Counted from the stretch's first letter, positions 14,865-27,076 are shown. The stretch is 64,000 nucleotides of DNA from Setophaga petechia (GCA_024362935.1 JANCRA010000025.1:6908936-6972935), one strand, 5' to 3'. Made by a program: numbers and translations. The notes: generated from the letters alone by a model not told the origin.

Positions 14865-14914
14865 ATGTGTGTGTGTGTCTGTGTGTGTGTGTATGTGTGT
14901 GAGTGTGTGTGTGT
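14865..14914. repeat. (TG)n microsatellite, interrupted
   Basis: About 50 bp of alternating TG with a few interruptions (TC, TA, GAG). It is likely polymorphic. It explains the His/Thr-rich and Cys/Val-rich frames around it. Confidence 0.95.
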
Positions 14915-15246
14915 TAACTTGCTGATAAAGGACACCCTTCTGAAGCTCAGATTTTACCACAGTACTTCTTCAGGGTGGCCAAGGCAACACAGGTCACCAG
15001 GCTGAGTCTGTCTGTCCCTTTCGACATTATGCAACTGCCTCCTGAAGTGTAACGTGCCAAACAAGTCCAGCACAGGTTTTTGCTGGAGGGGGAAAAGAGG
15101 GAGGCACTGGGGAGGGGCAGGTGCAAGACATGGTCTGTGACAGGGGGAACTTTGCTTTCCTGCTATCCTAAAAACTGCCAGCACAAAACTCTTAGATATA
15201 AAAATATATGTTACAACAGTCTCATATGTAACAGTGTAAACGGACA

Positions 15247-15308
15247 TGAATAAAAACTACAACTTGAATAAAAAGTACAACTTGAATAAAAAGTACAACT
15301 TGAGTAAG
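15247..15308. repeat. 18-bp tandem repeat, about 3.4 copies
   Basis: The unit TGAATAAAAAGTACAACT repeats with exact 18-bp spacing at 15247, 15265, 15283 and 15301; the first copy has one change and the last is partial. It sits directly against the CpG island. On the minus strand it gives a repeated YSSCTF frame, a by-product rather than a gene. Confidence 0.9.
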
Positions 15309-15431
15309 TTTCGTGCTGTAGTCTGAGCTCCGAAGGCCCGGGGGGCTTTCTCCTAATGAGCCCCGAGTTCACCCGGCCCCACGCCGCCCACCAGCCCCGC
15401 ACGGCAGAAGTGGACAGGGGGATCTCCCCGG

Positions 15432-15440
15432 CCCTGGCAG
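15432..15440 (+). other. Candidate plus-strand splice donor in CpG island
   Basis: CCCTGGCAG|GTGAGCA on the plus strand, last exon base 15440. It is compatible with a divergent, possibly non-coding, transcript from the same island towards BICD1. No plus-strand partner exon was identified. Confidence 0.3.
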
Positions 15441-15552
15441 GTGAGCAGCACCCTCTGTTCGTACTGGGGGAGGAAGGGGGAAGGCAGGGAGCCCAGGGGA
15501 GCCCCCCGGGGGCAGAGCGATGCTGTCGCTGCCCGGCGCGCTGCGCTCTCAC

Positions 15553-15561
15553 CTGCGGCCG
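15553..15561 (-). other. Candidate first-exon splice donor in CpG island
   Basis: The minus strand reads CGGCCGCAG|GTGAGAG, a strong donor consensus with the last exon base at 15553. The same 14-bp core (CGGCCGCAGGTGAG) recurs at 15791-15804. It would end a 5' exon of a leftward transcript (FGD4 by synteny). Confidence 0.4.
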
Positions 15562-15795
15562 TGCTCCGGGCTGTGGCTCCGGCGGGCGCTGCTCCTGCGG
15601 CTCCGGGAGCGGCGCTGGATTTCCTGCGGATCGCCACCCTCCTGAAGTGCGCTCCCTCCGCTCCGCTGGTCCCCGAGGTGGCCGAGAAGCGGAGAAGGGC
15701 GGATTGGGGCAGGGGCCGGGGGCTCCGCAGGGCCCCCCGCGCTGCCCCGAGCGCAGCGCCTCCCTCAGCGCCCGCCTGCATCGCTCGGGCCTCAC

Positions 15796-15804
15796 CTGCG
15801 GCCG
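15796..15804 (-). other. Second candidate first-exon splice donor in CpG island
   Basis: The minus strand reads CGGCCGCAG|GTGAGGC, with the last exon base at 15796. It shares a perfect 14-bp core with the donor at 15553. Either could serve an alternative first exon. Confidence 0.4.
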
Positions 15805-16111
15805 CTCCCGCCCCGCCCTGCCCGCAGCGGCACCTGCCCGGCACCGCCTCCCGAGCCCTGCCCTCGCTACCTGCCCCGGGCCAGCTTCCCCGCCTGCATG
15901 GCGAGCCACGGCCGGTCACAGTCCTGCTCAGCCCCGGCCCGGCCGGGATGCGCGGGGGCTTTGTCCGAGCCGGGCGCCCACGGCCAAGTTCCCCCTGCGG
16001 GCACCGCACCCGCTCCGCTTCCTCCGGAGCCGCGCCGGGAGACCCCGGCCCCGCTCCCCTTCCCGTTCCCGTTCCTGTTCCTGTGGCCGGCCGCGCTCTC
16101 CTCCTGCTCAC

Positions 16112-16120
16112 CTTCGCAAT
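16112..16120 (-). other. Third candidate splice donor, minus strand
   Basis: ATTGCGAAG|GTGAGCAG on the minus strand, last exon base 16112. It is a consensus donor at the upper end of the island. A further GTTAACCAG|GTAAGC donor lies just upstream with last exon base 16450. Confidence 0.35.
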
Positions 16121-19100
16121 CCCTGCCCAGCTGCTCCAGGGGGGTCAGACACTGCACCTGACCTCAAAGGAGCTGGCCCTAACACAGTCCCCCGTGCCCA
16201 GCGAGAACATTGGTGTCTCAATATGCTGGGACTCAAAGGTATCTCTGAGTCCCAGCACTTAAAAGTGAGTTTTGATGCCAAGGATGGAGCTGCAATTCTT
16301 TCATCAATAATAATTCCATCCAGGCCAGAGCTCTTGCCTCTTTGCCAAAGTTGCTAAATTTTCATCAATGGGAAAGGCAATCAGCAGGCTATGCTGTTTT
16401 GAGATTAGAATCAGTTCTACAGCAGCAGTGTATGAAAGCAGCTGCTTACCTGGTTAACCAAAACACGATGTTCAGAGGAAGAACATCTCCACCTGTGCCA
16501 CTGTGAGAGCAAGCCTGTTAAGAGTCTGAAGTCTGTCAGGGAGCTTGATGTGGTGCAGTTTGGGGCAAAGCAGTTGATAAACAGTGCTCCCACTACACAG
16601 GGACTTCTTCACCTTTGGAAACCCAAGGTTTTAGGGCTTCCCTAAAGGTGGCCTCCCGTTTTGGAGAATGCTGCCTCATTTGCCATCAGCTGCAGCTGGA
16701 GGATTTCCTCACAAAAGAAGAGTGCAGTCAGCCACACTCCAGGAGTGGTATCCCTTTGGCAGCAGTCCAACACAACCTTTAGTTACCTGGAAACCATGAA
16801 TTGCTGGGGCTTGAGAGAATATTCTGGGGAAGTTCCCCTCTGTACTTACCCTGCTCTTACATCTCTTTTTGACCACTGTCAGAGATGGGAAGTGGGCAGG
16901 CAAGACCTTTTATTTGACACATACAGCCACTCTTAGGCTTTTACATATTCCAAAATGAAATTTTATGGACTGCTCAGGCAAGCTGCTGACTTGCAGCTTG
17001 CCTGAGCTCCTGAGTCCCAAGGGACAAGGATACCTTTTGTCAGCACCCACAGAGCCATGTGCACAGTGCAGCCACATCTGCAGGGGGGGAACCATGAGAT
17101 GGAACATCAAAGTCCTGTGCCACAGGGTGAGGATCCTGCTGAGTCTTTTCCAGGAGGCTTTCTTGGCATGCAGGACAGTAACACACCACCTGCTGATGTC
17201 AGGGGACCAGCTGTGTGAAGCACCAGCAGTGTCTGACCCCTGGGGAACACGGCAGGAGAGAGAGGATGTGGTGGTTTTCCCATACCACACATGAAGTAGT
17301 GAAGGATCATGAGGCAGAAGCCAAGTGAGTGAATCTTCTGCTTTCAGTGTCAGCAGTGAGCAGGGGGGGGGGAAGAACTGGTGCAGCTGGGACATCTGCC
17401 ACCATGTACCAATGATCTCACTCTTTGGGTCTCTGTAATCATTCTCTGCCAGAAGAGGCTTCATCTCTTACAGCCACCCCCTTCAGTTCCTGATAGAAAT
17501 GAAACAGCCAAATCACCTCCTGGATCCCTTTTGTCTGCTAGCAATTGCAAACATTAGGTTTGACTTAAGCAAACATTAAAAAAAAAAGCAGTGGCTCAGA
17601 GATAAAAGACTGATTTATGTCCTGACTTCAATCACCTGACTAGGGCTGGGCATATGGACATGCATGTATCACTCATTACTGAACTTTGTACTTAACCTCT
17701 TCAAACACGGAGCTTTGCTCCTGGAAGGAAAGCAGCTAAGGAAACAAGGGCAAACACACCCTACAAATCTTATCCAGGTAGTAGGAACTGTGCTAATTTT
17801 GCTCAATGTTATCAATGAGGGTAGCTTATTACAGTGTCACTGTGGAAAATAAAGGTCAACTCAGAAAAGAGACTCATGCCAACTCTGTGGCATCGGAAAA
17901 TTGGTCACAAAAACTCCTTTTCTTGAGAAAATCCCCCTGAAGCACACTGACATATTTAAAGCAGTGAGGTGACAGCCTGTGACAGAAGAAATCCAAGCAG
18001 ACAGCAAATTCCCAGTAATTGCAAAGCATTTGTACGCTGCAGTGTGGTGCAGGGTTCCCAGAGCAGCTTACTGTCTCTCTTCTTTTCAGCTAGTTACACA
18101 CAGACCTGGAGCAGCTGGCTCAAGCTGGCTCTGAGCTGCTGCACACCAGCAGCTGCTCTGTTCTGCCTGCTTTGACAGGGTAAAAAACTTCCGCCCCTCT
18201 TGGCACGACCTTCCTCCTTTTCTGTACTCTCAATCCCTCTTGTTCTCCATCTCCGGGCACAGACAGAGTCCTTTGGCAACGTCAGCAAAAGAAAAAACAC
18301 TTTAAGTGTAAAAGGTCAGTCAGAGATAAGTATTATCTTGGAAATCATCACCCTAAATGATTAAAAGATTAGTGTAATAACTGGAGAAGGGATCTGAGAA
18401 CAGAAAAATAAGCTTACATGTAGACAGTACTGTCAATGCTGCTTAAAATATATCAAGGTCAGAAAATGGCAGTGCTTGGCCAAGAGCCTTGCAGTGCACC
18501 TCCCAGCCCAGGAAAAGGGCAGGAGGAGTTACACACCCCTCTGGTGCCTGGTCACCAGCAAGGCACAGCCAACCCAGCGTGGGCCATACCTGGGCCATCC
18601 AGCTCCGAGGCTTTTGTGGGAGCAGTGAGAAATGCAGTGGGGCAGACTTGATTTAACTGTACCTTATCTGCACGTGGGAGCAACAACAGAAACACTGCAG
18701 AAGCCACAGATGTGGAGAAAGAGAGCAAGGCCAGCTGGCAAGACTCAAGAAAAAGTTGAAAGAGTGCTTCTGGTGTGTGAAAGTCATGGAAGCATCCAGC
18801 TTGTGCTGCTGGAAACCCAAAGCATTCAGGAACACAGGACTTTATAGGCAATCTTGGTTTAGTTTGTGAGAAAACAAATGCATCACTTTGCATGTAAACC
18901 ATTGTTCTTCCAGTAAACCTCTCTGGATTAATATTTTACTAATGGAAGCAACATTCACAAGACTTGATTTTCACTAACTCCTCGAGTAAGACCATTTCTG
19001 TTGTTGCCTTTGGTCAAGATTCTTTTTTTCTGCTGGAATTTAACTTTACTTTCTCCATAGCTGCACTATAAATCTGTTCCATGATTCAGTTCAAGGCATC

Positions 19101-20571
19101 TAGCAGTAATATCTTGTGCTGTACCCCACAGAAAATCTGTGTTGTAACCTATTTTTAGAGCATTAATCCATAGGATCCTGAGAGAGAAGATGCATGAACT
19201 CAGCACCTAACACAACTTTCTAAACATTAAAAACATCAATTTGTTTACTTAGTTTATTTCTAACTGATTTAGACAGTAACTTCTCAGAGGTCTGAGAGAA
19301 CGCTGCCTTTCTGTTAGGTATGACTCCAAATAAAAACTGAATTAGAATATAAGCTATAATACAGAAAATTCATATTAGATACATAGGTAACCAAGCCAAG
19401 TCCTGCCTAGGTTATTCTTTAATTCACCAGACAGTTTGAATCTTCTGTGAACCGCATTTAAGCCAACAAACCAGTTCTGCAGGCAGGGCAGTATAATGAA
19501 GAACAGAACCAGTAGAGCAGAAGATTGAGTAGGATACTAATTAGAGAAGAATTTCACTCATCTCAGACCCTCATGCACATTCCAGATGAAAAGTCTCTTC
19601 CAATGGCAGCAGCAGCTACATGCAGTGCACAAAGCCACTGCAGTGTGTGACACTGATACCCAGGCTAAGCAAGAGAATTTGAGGCAGATACTCAACATCC
19701 CCCAAACTGTGATGCAGGCAAGGCAGCACCCAGCACCCAAAGCCACAGTGGGACTTTCAGCCAGGGGCTGCAGGCTCTGCCTCTTAGCCTGGGGAGTGGC
19801 TCAGAGGAGAGGGAATGAGATCTGGTGTTTGTTCCCTGCATAGCAATGTGTGTGTGTGTCAGAACAAGGTGGGGAGCCTCAATGTGTGGCATTATGCTGG
19901 TTTCCAGCACAAAAAAATGCACTTGGGCTGTTTTGTGACTTACTGCCATATCTTAGGAAGGAGCTGCAGGGTCAACAGTGGGAATTGGGGTCAAACTTCA
20001 GAAGTAACCCACAACAAGCAATCTAAGAGGGGTCAGACAAACCCCAAGTATTAACTGCTGGAACAAAACTGGATGGGTAGATAGCCCTCAGAAGAAAATC
20101 CACGGCAGGCTTCTTTTGTCCAAACCATGCTTCTAATACAATATAATACAATACAAATCTCTGCTCTGCCTTGCTTGACTGGGTAAGAGGGAACAATATT
20201 GTGTTTAATCTCTTTCTCCCTGTTATCATTTTGGGCCCCATTGAAGATAATAATGGGGACTATCCAGCAGCAGGTTTTGTCCACCTTCAGCTACTGCAAT
20301 AAAGAATGCTATTTAATAGCCCCCTAGAGCCAAGATTTCTCCCTCTATCACACAGATGGGTGCTAACATGTAGCCTTGCAAGAACAGCAGAATGATAATT
20401 AAAGGAAGAAACATCCCTGCTACATATTGCTTCGTTGGTAATTTTGTCTCACCCCTTTTTTTGCAGCACAGAAGCATTTGGTATATTGCAAGCAAATTCT
20501 TGGAATTGACTGAAAATAGGTTGAGATAAAGGTATCAAACACATCCCTTAGTTTTACTGAAGGATTGCTGC

Positions 20572-20597
20572 TTAGAGGGAGTAATTGCTCCCTCTAA
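20572..20597. repeat. Perfect 10-bp inverted repeat, 6-bp loop
   Basis: TTAGAGGGAG, then TAATTG, then CTCCCTCTAA. The arms are perfect. No T-run or gene end is associated; function unknown. Confidence 0.6.
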
Positions 20598-20979
20598 TCA
20601 GTTTTGTTAGGTAAGTCTTGCAGAGCAGCACTCATTTAACAGACTGATTGCTTTTAGAAGTTGGAATATTCCTCATTATCATCGCCACAGATTAATGAAC
20701 TGTGTCTCACTGTCCAATTGATGTCAGTCATTTAGATTCCATTAGCGACAGGGCTTTAGCTTTGACTTGCATTAACTACAGGCAAAAACAAACTTCCATA
20801 AGGTCATGTTAGCAGAAAGGAGAGAGGAAGCAAGCTATGCTCCAGAAAATGTTCTACTTCTCTATTTCATCTTTTATTCTGTAGTGACAATCAACAGCCA
20901 GGTTGGAAAAAAAAAGGAAAAAAATAAATCTTAAAGTCCTGGTCACTTGAGACACTTTAAGTGGGGTTTAGTGGGAAGA

Positions 20980-21080
20980 TGCTCTAGGATTTCCTTGGAG
21001 CCTTCACTCCTCCAGGCTGAACAATCCCAACTCCCTCTGTCTTGTCTCCATAGGAGAGGTGCTTTGTTTGAAGAGTCATG
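20980..21080 (-). mobile_element. CR1 LINE internal fragment (minus orientation)
   Basis: The plus strand reads CCAGGCTGAACAATCCCAAC and then CATAGGAGAGGTGCT, the reverse complement of a well-known stretch near the CR1 3' end in birds. The fragment is diverged, short and non-coding. Boundaries are approximate. Confidence 0.72.
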
Positions 21081-21672
21081 CACTGCTAAAGTGCTGGATA
21101 CATCAAATATTAACCACTGTCCCTCTGTGAATGCTTACCTAAACAGTAAAGCAAAATGTTTTGGTTCTCTGTTAACAAATCAACACAGGTAGAGCATATG
21201 GCTGATAAAACATGTTGTGAAAATAAAAGCCTAATTATAACTTCCAGCTCTGGAAGAAAGCATACCAGTCTCAATATTGCAATGCTGCCCTAACTTTGGT
21301 TTTTTTCCTTGTTGTAAAAACCAAGCTGTCAGGTACTTCAAATTACTTCTAAAAAGGCATATGGTACATGCACAGGAGTTTCAGCATACTTCTTAATAAT
21401 TTATGGTGACTTAAAACAGAAAGACTTCAAAGCTGTTGCTGCATTTGCAGTCTCCCTTAAGTTTTCCTCCCTTGTTTTCCTTCATTTTGTCCTGCATTCC
21501 ACAGACTCCCTTGGATGTTTCTGGGATAAAACGTTATTATACGACTGTGAAAAGGATATAAATGTTGCTCATATTCAACTTCAACTTGCTGTTTTACCCT
21601 TAATCTAAAAAAAACCCACCACCATTCTATTCATACTTAGAATTTTTAAAACTTATTTTTACCCCCATTAGA

Positions 21673-21704
21673 CAAAATTAGACATCTAACATTGTCTAAT
21701 TTTG
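21673..21704. repeat. Perfect 12-bp inverted repeat, 8-bp loop
   Basis: CAAAATTAGACA, then an 8-bp loop, then TGTCTAATTTTG. The arms are perfectly complementary. It may be a chance palindrome or the remnant of a small element. Confidence 0.6.
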
Positions 21705-24700
21705 GAACTTAGTACTTCAAACTATCTTTATAGTGTATATCTATGGTAGGCTTTATGCACTGCAAATGGCTGTACCTTTCCATAATGAAATCTGCCATGT
21801 GTTTATATTCCAGCAGAGATAAAATAAACACATTTGCACAGATGAGGGGTCTGAAACTCCAGAACCTCCAGAATCTCCATTTGTGCTTTGTCATAGATTT
21901 ATAGTCATGGTTTTGAACACCCTTTTAATGGGTTTGAGTCACTTAAAAGCCAATTAATGTTCTTTACTAGAATAAGAGCATCTATATCTTACTGAGCTAT
22001 CATTGTTGGGGAAAGAAAAGTTTTCCCATGTTCAGGCATTATTTTTGTCTCGGGTCTGGTGAGTCAAATTGCCATTTTGGTTTACAAGCCTGGCAGACAG
22101 TCAGAAGGAGGGCATAGGTCTTCAGAAATTAAAACCAGCAAGAGTATATTAAACTCCAGCTATTTATAGTGAATCTCTATCAATACTGAGCACTGCAGAA
22201 ATAGGAAAAAAAGCCCTGAACCAGCCCTTGAGCAATGCAGGTTCTGGGGCAGTGTATGTACCACATGGAGTAAATAACTCAGCTTCCTGCCCACATCAAA
22301 AACCACGTTGGTATTCAGCTTGTGCAGGGTGAAGGATGTGGAGAGGTGAAGGATTGCACGTAATCACTTCATTGAGTGTTGGTGTTTTCCCATCACACAC
22401 TCTTAATTTGCCTATCTGTAGGTGAGAGATAACAGCACCCAACTTGCAGAGATGTTTTGGGAAAGAATTAATATGCATAGAGTGCTCTGAAGATAAAAAG
22501 AGTTACCCTGCATTTGTCTAAGATAACAAAAACCTTTGAAAGCCATGGTGGCTTCACAGAGGCATTTTCCTTTTCAGTAGTGTAGGAATTCGAGATTGTT
22601 GGTATTTTTACTGAATGCATTCATGAAAATTCTGATGTTATGGTTTGCAAGGCTGAAGTTGAATCACAAACTGGTCACCAGACATTGGGCTCACATCCTC
22701 TACAGTCAGATTTTGCTCTTCAAGGAAGCTCTGCACTCAATGTCACTTTCCATAACATGTTTCCACTCTGAGCAAATAGCTTCAGTTTTAATACTTCAAC
22801 CAATATGACAGCATTGAATAACAAAAATCAATTTCCTTGAGAGACATAATCAATGCTTAAAAAATATTAAAACCCTCTACAGGTAGGAAATACTATGAAA
22901 TAACGTAAATGGAAACAACTGTCTCATAATTTATTTCCAAAGTTCCCTAATAACTCTGTTAAAGGATATGAAAATCCTTCTTTCCCCCCTCATATAGAGC
23001 TTTCTCACAAATAATATTTTCTCAATCATAAATTGTTATTACAATAAATTAAAGGTTTTTTCTCTAAAATCAGCCAAGAAATCATATTCCTGAAGTTGGA
23101 TACTTCCATCATGATACAAGAGAATATATAAATAATAATGAAGGAAATACGTGTTTTCTAATATACCACTCTAGTCAAGAAGGAAAAAAATCCATCTTGC
23201 AAAGGTCAATATTTTTTACTGGTTTATTAAGCTTCTGCTGAGTTGACAACTATAGCACTGAACCTTATTTTTGTGCAAAGTTAAGACTTTCTTCTTCCAT
23301 CCAGGCAATCACTCAAACCTTCTACTGAAAATAAAGCAGTTCTGCCTGTGCCTTTACCATAAACAAATAGATGAGAACTGGCTTTACTCCAAATAATTTT
23401 TCCCAGGATGCACATAATTATGACTATCTATTTTAGCTCCATTTTCTCCCTCCATCTTGTTCTAGATAAAAAATCTTCCATGTTTGTCATTCATGGGCTG
23501 CTAGAAGATGTGGCTGTCAGGCCCTCTCCATAATTAGTATGTCTGTTCTTATTATTGGTCAAATGAAACCAAGGTTTCAGCATTGTTCAAAATTATGCTG
23601 TAATTTTTTTCCTGCATACCTCACTTGCCAGTGCCCTGTCAGTGTTTTATAGTGTTAGGAGAGCCAAACCACAGCTCCTGCTGCATTTAGGTTCAACTGG
23701 AAGTGCTCTGCATGTCTTTATGCAGAACTGCAGGATTGGAAACCAAGAATTGCTGCCACAGTCACTGTAAACTTCAGCTTCAGGATATTTCCCATTAAAA
23801 TCTGGTGTGTATATAGCAGAAAACCAACAGTTCACAATGGTCAGAAGTTACCTCCTGCTCCAGAATATGGACTAATGCTTCTTCCCAAGGCAGAAATTAC
23901 ACAGACATTTTCTTTGGAAACAAAAGTTATATTTTTTGAGCGTTTTTTTCAGTTTGTTGGGTTTTTCCCCCCAGTTTATTTCAGTGACCTTACTCATACC
24001 ATTGCCTCTCAGAGCCCTGCACAGGTCCAGCTGAAGGTATGACAGAGAAAAAGGAGAAGGAGCAATATGGGTTAGAAGTTTCCCAAACCATGTTTGAAAT
24101 CAGAACATTTCCACAAGGCGTAGTCCTCTGTGAAACTGCTTTCAAAACACGCTGAAGCAGAGAAGTCTGCTTCAACTCACAGAAACCCTTAACTCAAAAT
24201 TGAAAAAGAGGTAAAAAATCCGAGCAGTCACACTTCTGCTAAATCACAGTGGAATGCTGTTGCCCAAGGCACTTCTGCAATGAGAAAAGGTAATGTGGGA
24301 GAACAACCCCTGCTAGGTGAGAAAAAGGAAGAAAAGAGACAAGTGGGAAGAACCCAGCTAAATGCAGCTCTCAGACTCCATTTCTGCAACCATGCACAAT
24401 TTGTGTTTCTATTCAAATCACTCCAGAGCCAGCAAAAAACCAACCCAGCTGTCCAACAGTTCCCATTGAGTCAAACACCACAGCAAGCTTGGAGATGCAA
24501 CCCTTCCTCCACAACCTTCCTGACCCACTTCTAAAAGCTGGGCATTTTCTACCCCTCAGGGACCCTAAGAGCAGCAAGGGTCACTGGAGGAGCTGCAGCA
24601 GCCACTTTCCTGCCAGGGCTGAGCTCCTGGATCAATGTGGGGGGATTTCCACCTCTTTGCTTTCAGAGCAGGGCTCTTCTGCAAGGGAAAAGGATGTTTC

Positions 24701-25089
24701 TAACTCTAAAAAAGCAGGTGTGGTACAGCATTCCCAAGCCAAATTAATGTTGACTTCAGCTCTTTTGCTTCCACATCCCCTGAGGATGGAGATCTGCATC
24801 TTACAGAGCATCTTTGTGCTGAAAGTTTATGCAGATGTTGCATCAGAGATCACTCAAATCTGCTGGAAACTGTATTTTAGTATCTGCCTCAAACTCAGAA
24901 AACAGAGGAAGCATCTTGGCTTAATTCTGGTTCCCTTTTCCTTTAACGTTGATTTCCCTTCTTAATTTTCTCTTGGATACCTTTGATTGATCTCTAAGAA
25001 TGAAATGATTATGAAATTCTAAGCACTGCAAACTGCTGTAAACAGAAGTAGACCAGACAGAATGGTGTTAAATGAACAAAAATGGCCAG

Positions 25090-25095
25090 TTTATT
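25090..25095 (-). terminator. Candidate distal BICD1 polyadenylation signal
   Basis: AATAAA on the minus strand, followed within 20 bases by a U-rich stretch (CATTTTTGTTCATTT), the usual arrangement of hexamer plus downstream element. It lies where the repeat-free AT-rich block ends, 5.6 kb after the stop. Use as the main 3' end is inferred. Confidence 0.4.
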
Positions 25096-27068
25096 CACTG
25101 GAACAGTTATGCATTACACTGTAATTTTAATTGGAACATAAAGATGTAAGAATCAGTATATCAGCTTCTTTTAATTATTTTCTTCAGCACTAGAGTGTTT
25201 TTCCCAACCATTTGACTGCATGATCATATTACACATGTACAAGCACAGACTTTATGAATCCCTCACAAGGTATTAATCTAGGATTGTCTACAAGGACAAG
25301 GAAAAGTTAACATGAGAATTACTTCAATTTTAAAAATAAATGATGCATTTTTGGAAACAAGAATTATTTAACTTTTTTGCTTTCAGCATAAAGTAGCAAC
25401 AAGAAGAGTTTCCAATATTCAGTCTTTAGCAAATGAACATATATACTTTTATATTCTTCACCACCTAGAAACACTTCATCATTTAACCCCAAGAAGGCAG
25501 GACAACATAATGTCAATTCAACATAGGAGTAGCTGAGTTATTACAGCAGTAAACATACAGTATACAAATTTGTGTTTGTCACAAACTCCACCAATGCTAA
25601 AACTCTTCTGAAAGGAACACAGCAATCTGTATGGTTCATTAAATACAGAACATCATGCAAATGGAAACATTCAATAGATTACAAAAATCACAAAACATCA
25701 GTTTTCTTTTTTTTTTTAATTGTTTACAAAGGATCAAGTTAATTAACCCTTTAACAGTCAAACCACAGGGCTGAAAATCAATAGGGAAATAAGTAATAAA
25801 ATGGACTTAATTTAACCACTGGCATAGCACACATAGCCATATCTGTGAACAGGAGAAATAATAATAAAATAAGCTAGATTACTCTTATTTCTTGTTCATA
25901 GCTGATAAAATACCAACTAGCTAGCAAGCCAGTCTACTTGAAACTTTTATCAAATGCTTCTCTTTATTCATTTTCCAAAATATTTTTGAAATCAAGCAAC
26001 CACGTATTCAATAAAAACTCAGATTACTAACACTGAGAAAAAACATACACTCTTATCCACTCTTTTACAGCAAATCATGATAATCAAAACAAGTATCTTT
26101 GTAGAAAGACACTTTTGAAATACAACACTCTATCACCCAGAGTCTGCCCACACATTAACTCCAGTAATGAAATATTGGATTTTTCCTTTACCTTTTGTCA
26201 CTTTGTCACTTGGTTGCCATTACATTTCACAAAGGGGATTTTCAAGAACTCCACGGGAAACAGATTAAAAACCAATAAGGATTTAAGCTGTGCACCTCCA
26301 AATGAAAGATACAGACTCTCTGTGATAGTTCTCTTGCCCTCCTAGCAAGAGGAATATGCATATCACACAAGAAATAAGAATTTTCTAGCTTAGTTATGGA
26401 TATGGAGAAGCTACACGATGTTAACAATGTCATGCACACATTTTCCATTGCATATTTTGATGTATTTGTGCCTGAAGGCGAAAGGCAATTGCTTTTTTAT
26501 TTCTTTTCCACAGGATGCTTAATTACACTAAAAAAAAATACCCTTAATGGTTAAAAAACGTCTGAATAGTATCTATCCCTTTCAGACTCACTGCACACAC
26601 AGCAAAGGAAAACTGAAGAAGAAGTGATGACTGGAATTTTTAAAGAGGTAACTATAGCAATTATCATACTTCAAAGGTAAAACATCAGTCCCTGCCATTC
26701 TCAAAGGAAGATTTCCGAGGAACAAAAGAAAGAAATTTACTGTAACTTCAGTGGATATGCATCTTCTGCCAAAGAAAGGAACAGACCTCAGAAAGGCTGA
26801 TGCAATCTATACCTTATGATGATGATGGTCAGTCCAGCTCAAAGTGGAGCTGGCAGCACAGCTACTGACTTTGGCAATACAGGATGAACCAGCAGGTTGG
26901 TACCAAAATTAGGGCCTGGACTCTGGGTGTCGTTCCCAGTGGGATAAGGACTGGGCCAGATTTTACTAACAGCTTATTTAAGTAATTCCAACATAATTAT
27001 GGTGAGCAGCCTTCATAGGTGAGGTCATCTTTCATAAGTGAGGTTATATTTCATAATATAATCTCCTT

Positions 27069-27076
27069 TATGTACA
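27069..27076 (-). promoter_or_regulatory. Pumilio-type motif TGTACATA in BICD1 3' UTR
   Basis: A second sense-strand TGTANATA motif, about 1.9 kb further into the inferred 3' UTR. Binding is not shown. Confidence 0.28.

Larger units (their letters stand above)
15310..16170. promoter_or_regulatory. CpG island promoter, probably FGD4 upstream first exon(s)
   Basis: This block is strikingly GC- and CpG-rich against AT-rich surroundings and is the only CpG island in the window. It contains GC-box-like runs (CCGCCCCGCCC near 15810), an ETS-like AGGAAGCGG on the minus strand near 16020, and TTCCCG/TTCCTG hexamer repeats near 16058-16083. No TATA box stands out. Good minus-strand splice donors lie at its lower edge and inside it, and one plus-strand donor lies at 15440|15441, so transcription may be bidirectional. 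Synteny (BICD1 followed by FGD4 in the same orientation in mammals) suggests FGD4 transcription leftwards on the minus strand. The long frames on both strands (up to 333 codons) are the usual result of few stops in GC-rich DNA and are not called as genes. Confidence 0.75.
16451..25069. other. Intergenic region between BICD1 3' end and CpG island
   Basis: About 8.6 kb without a recognised gene. It contains a CR1 fragment near 20980-21080 and two perfect short hairpins (20572-20597 and 21673-21704). GC-richer patches occur at 16.7-17.5, 18.4-18.8 and 24.2-24.96 kb. Long frames in them (minus 16910-17464, plus 24489-24965) are not similar to any protein I recognise and are accompanied by frames on the other strand. 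In mammals the BICD1-FGD4 gap is also small and gene-free. Confidence 0.6.

Noticed and set aside
14697..15005. His/Thr-rich and Cys/Val-rich frames around 14.8-14.9 kb
   Set aside because: These are translations of the TG microsatellite.
1..15246. FGD4 coding exons on the minus strand
   Set aside because: I looked for the N-terminal and DH/PH/FYVE exons expected from synteny and found no recognisable match. They presumably lie outside the window.
15211..15310. YSSCTF repeat peptide on the minus strand
   Set aside because: It results from the 18-bp tandem repeat in a chance frame and is not a repeat protein.
15356..16357. 333-codon plus-strand open frame and 232-273-codon frames on both strands across the CpG island
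   Set aside because: Several frames are open at once because GC-rich DNA has few stops. The proteins are Ala/Pro/Arg/Gly-rich with no known domain, and some starts are not ATG. This fits a promoter, not a coding gene.
16910..17464. 184-codon minus-strand open frame
   Set aside because: No recognisable family, overlapped by plus and minus frames of similar quality, no splice structure fitting BICD1 or FGD4. Treated as chance.
24489..24965. 158-codon plus-strand open frame beyond the BICD1 3' end
   Set aside because: No homology recognised, and overlapping frames in other phases. It does not connect to any exon chain.
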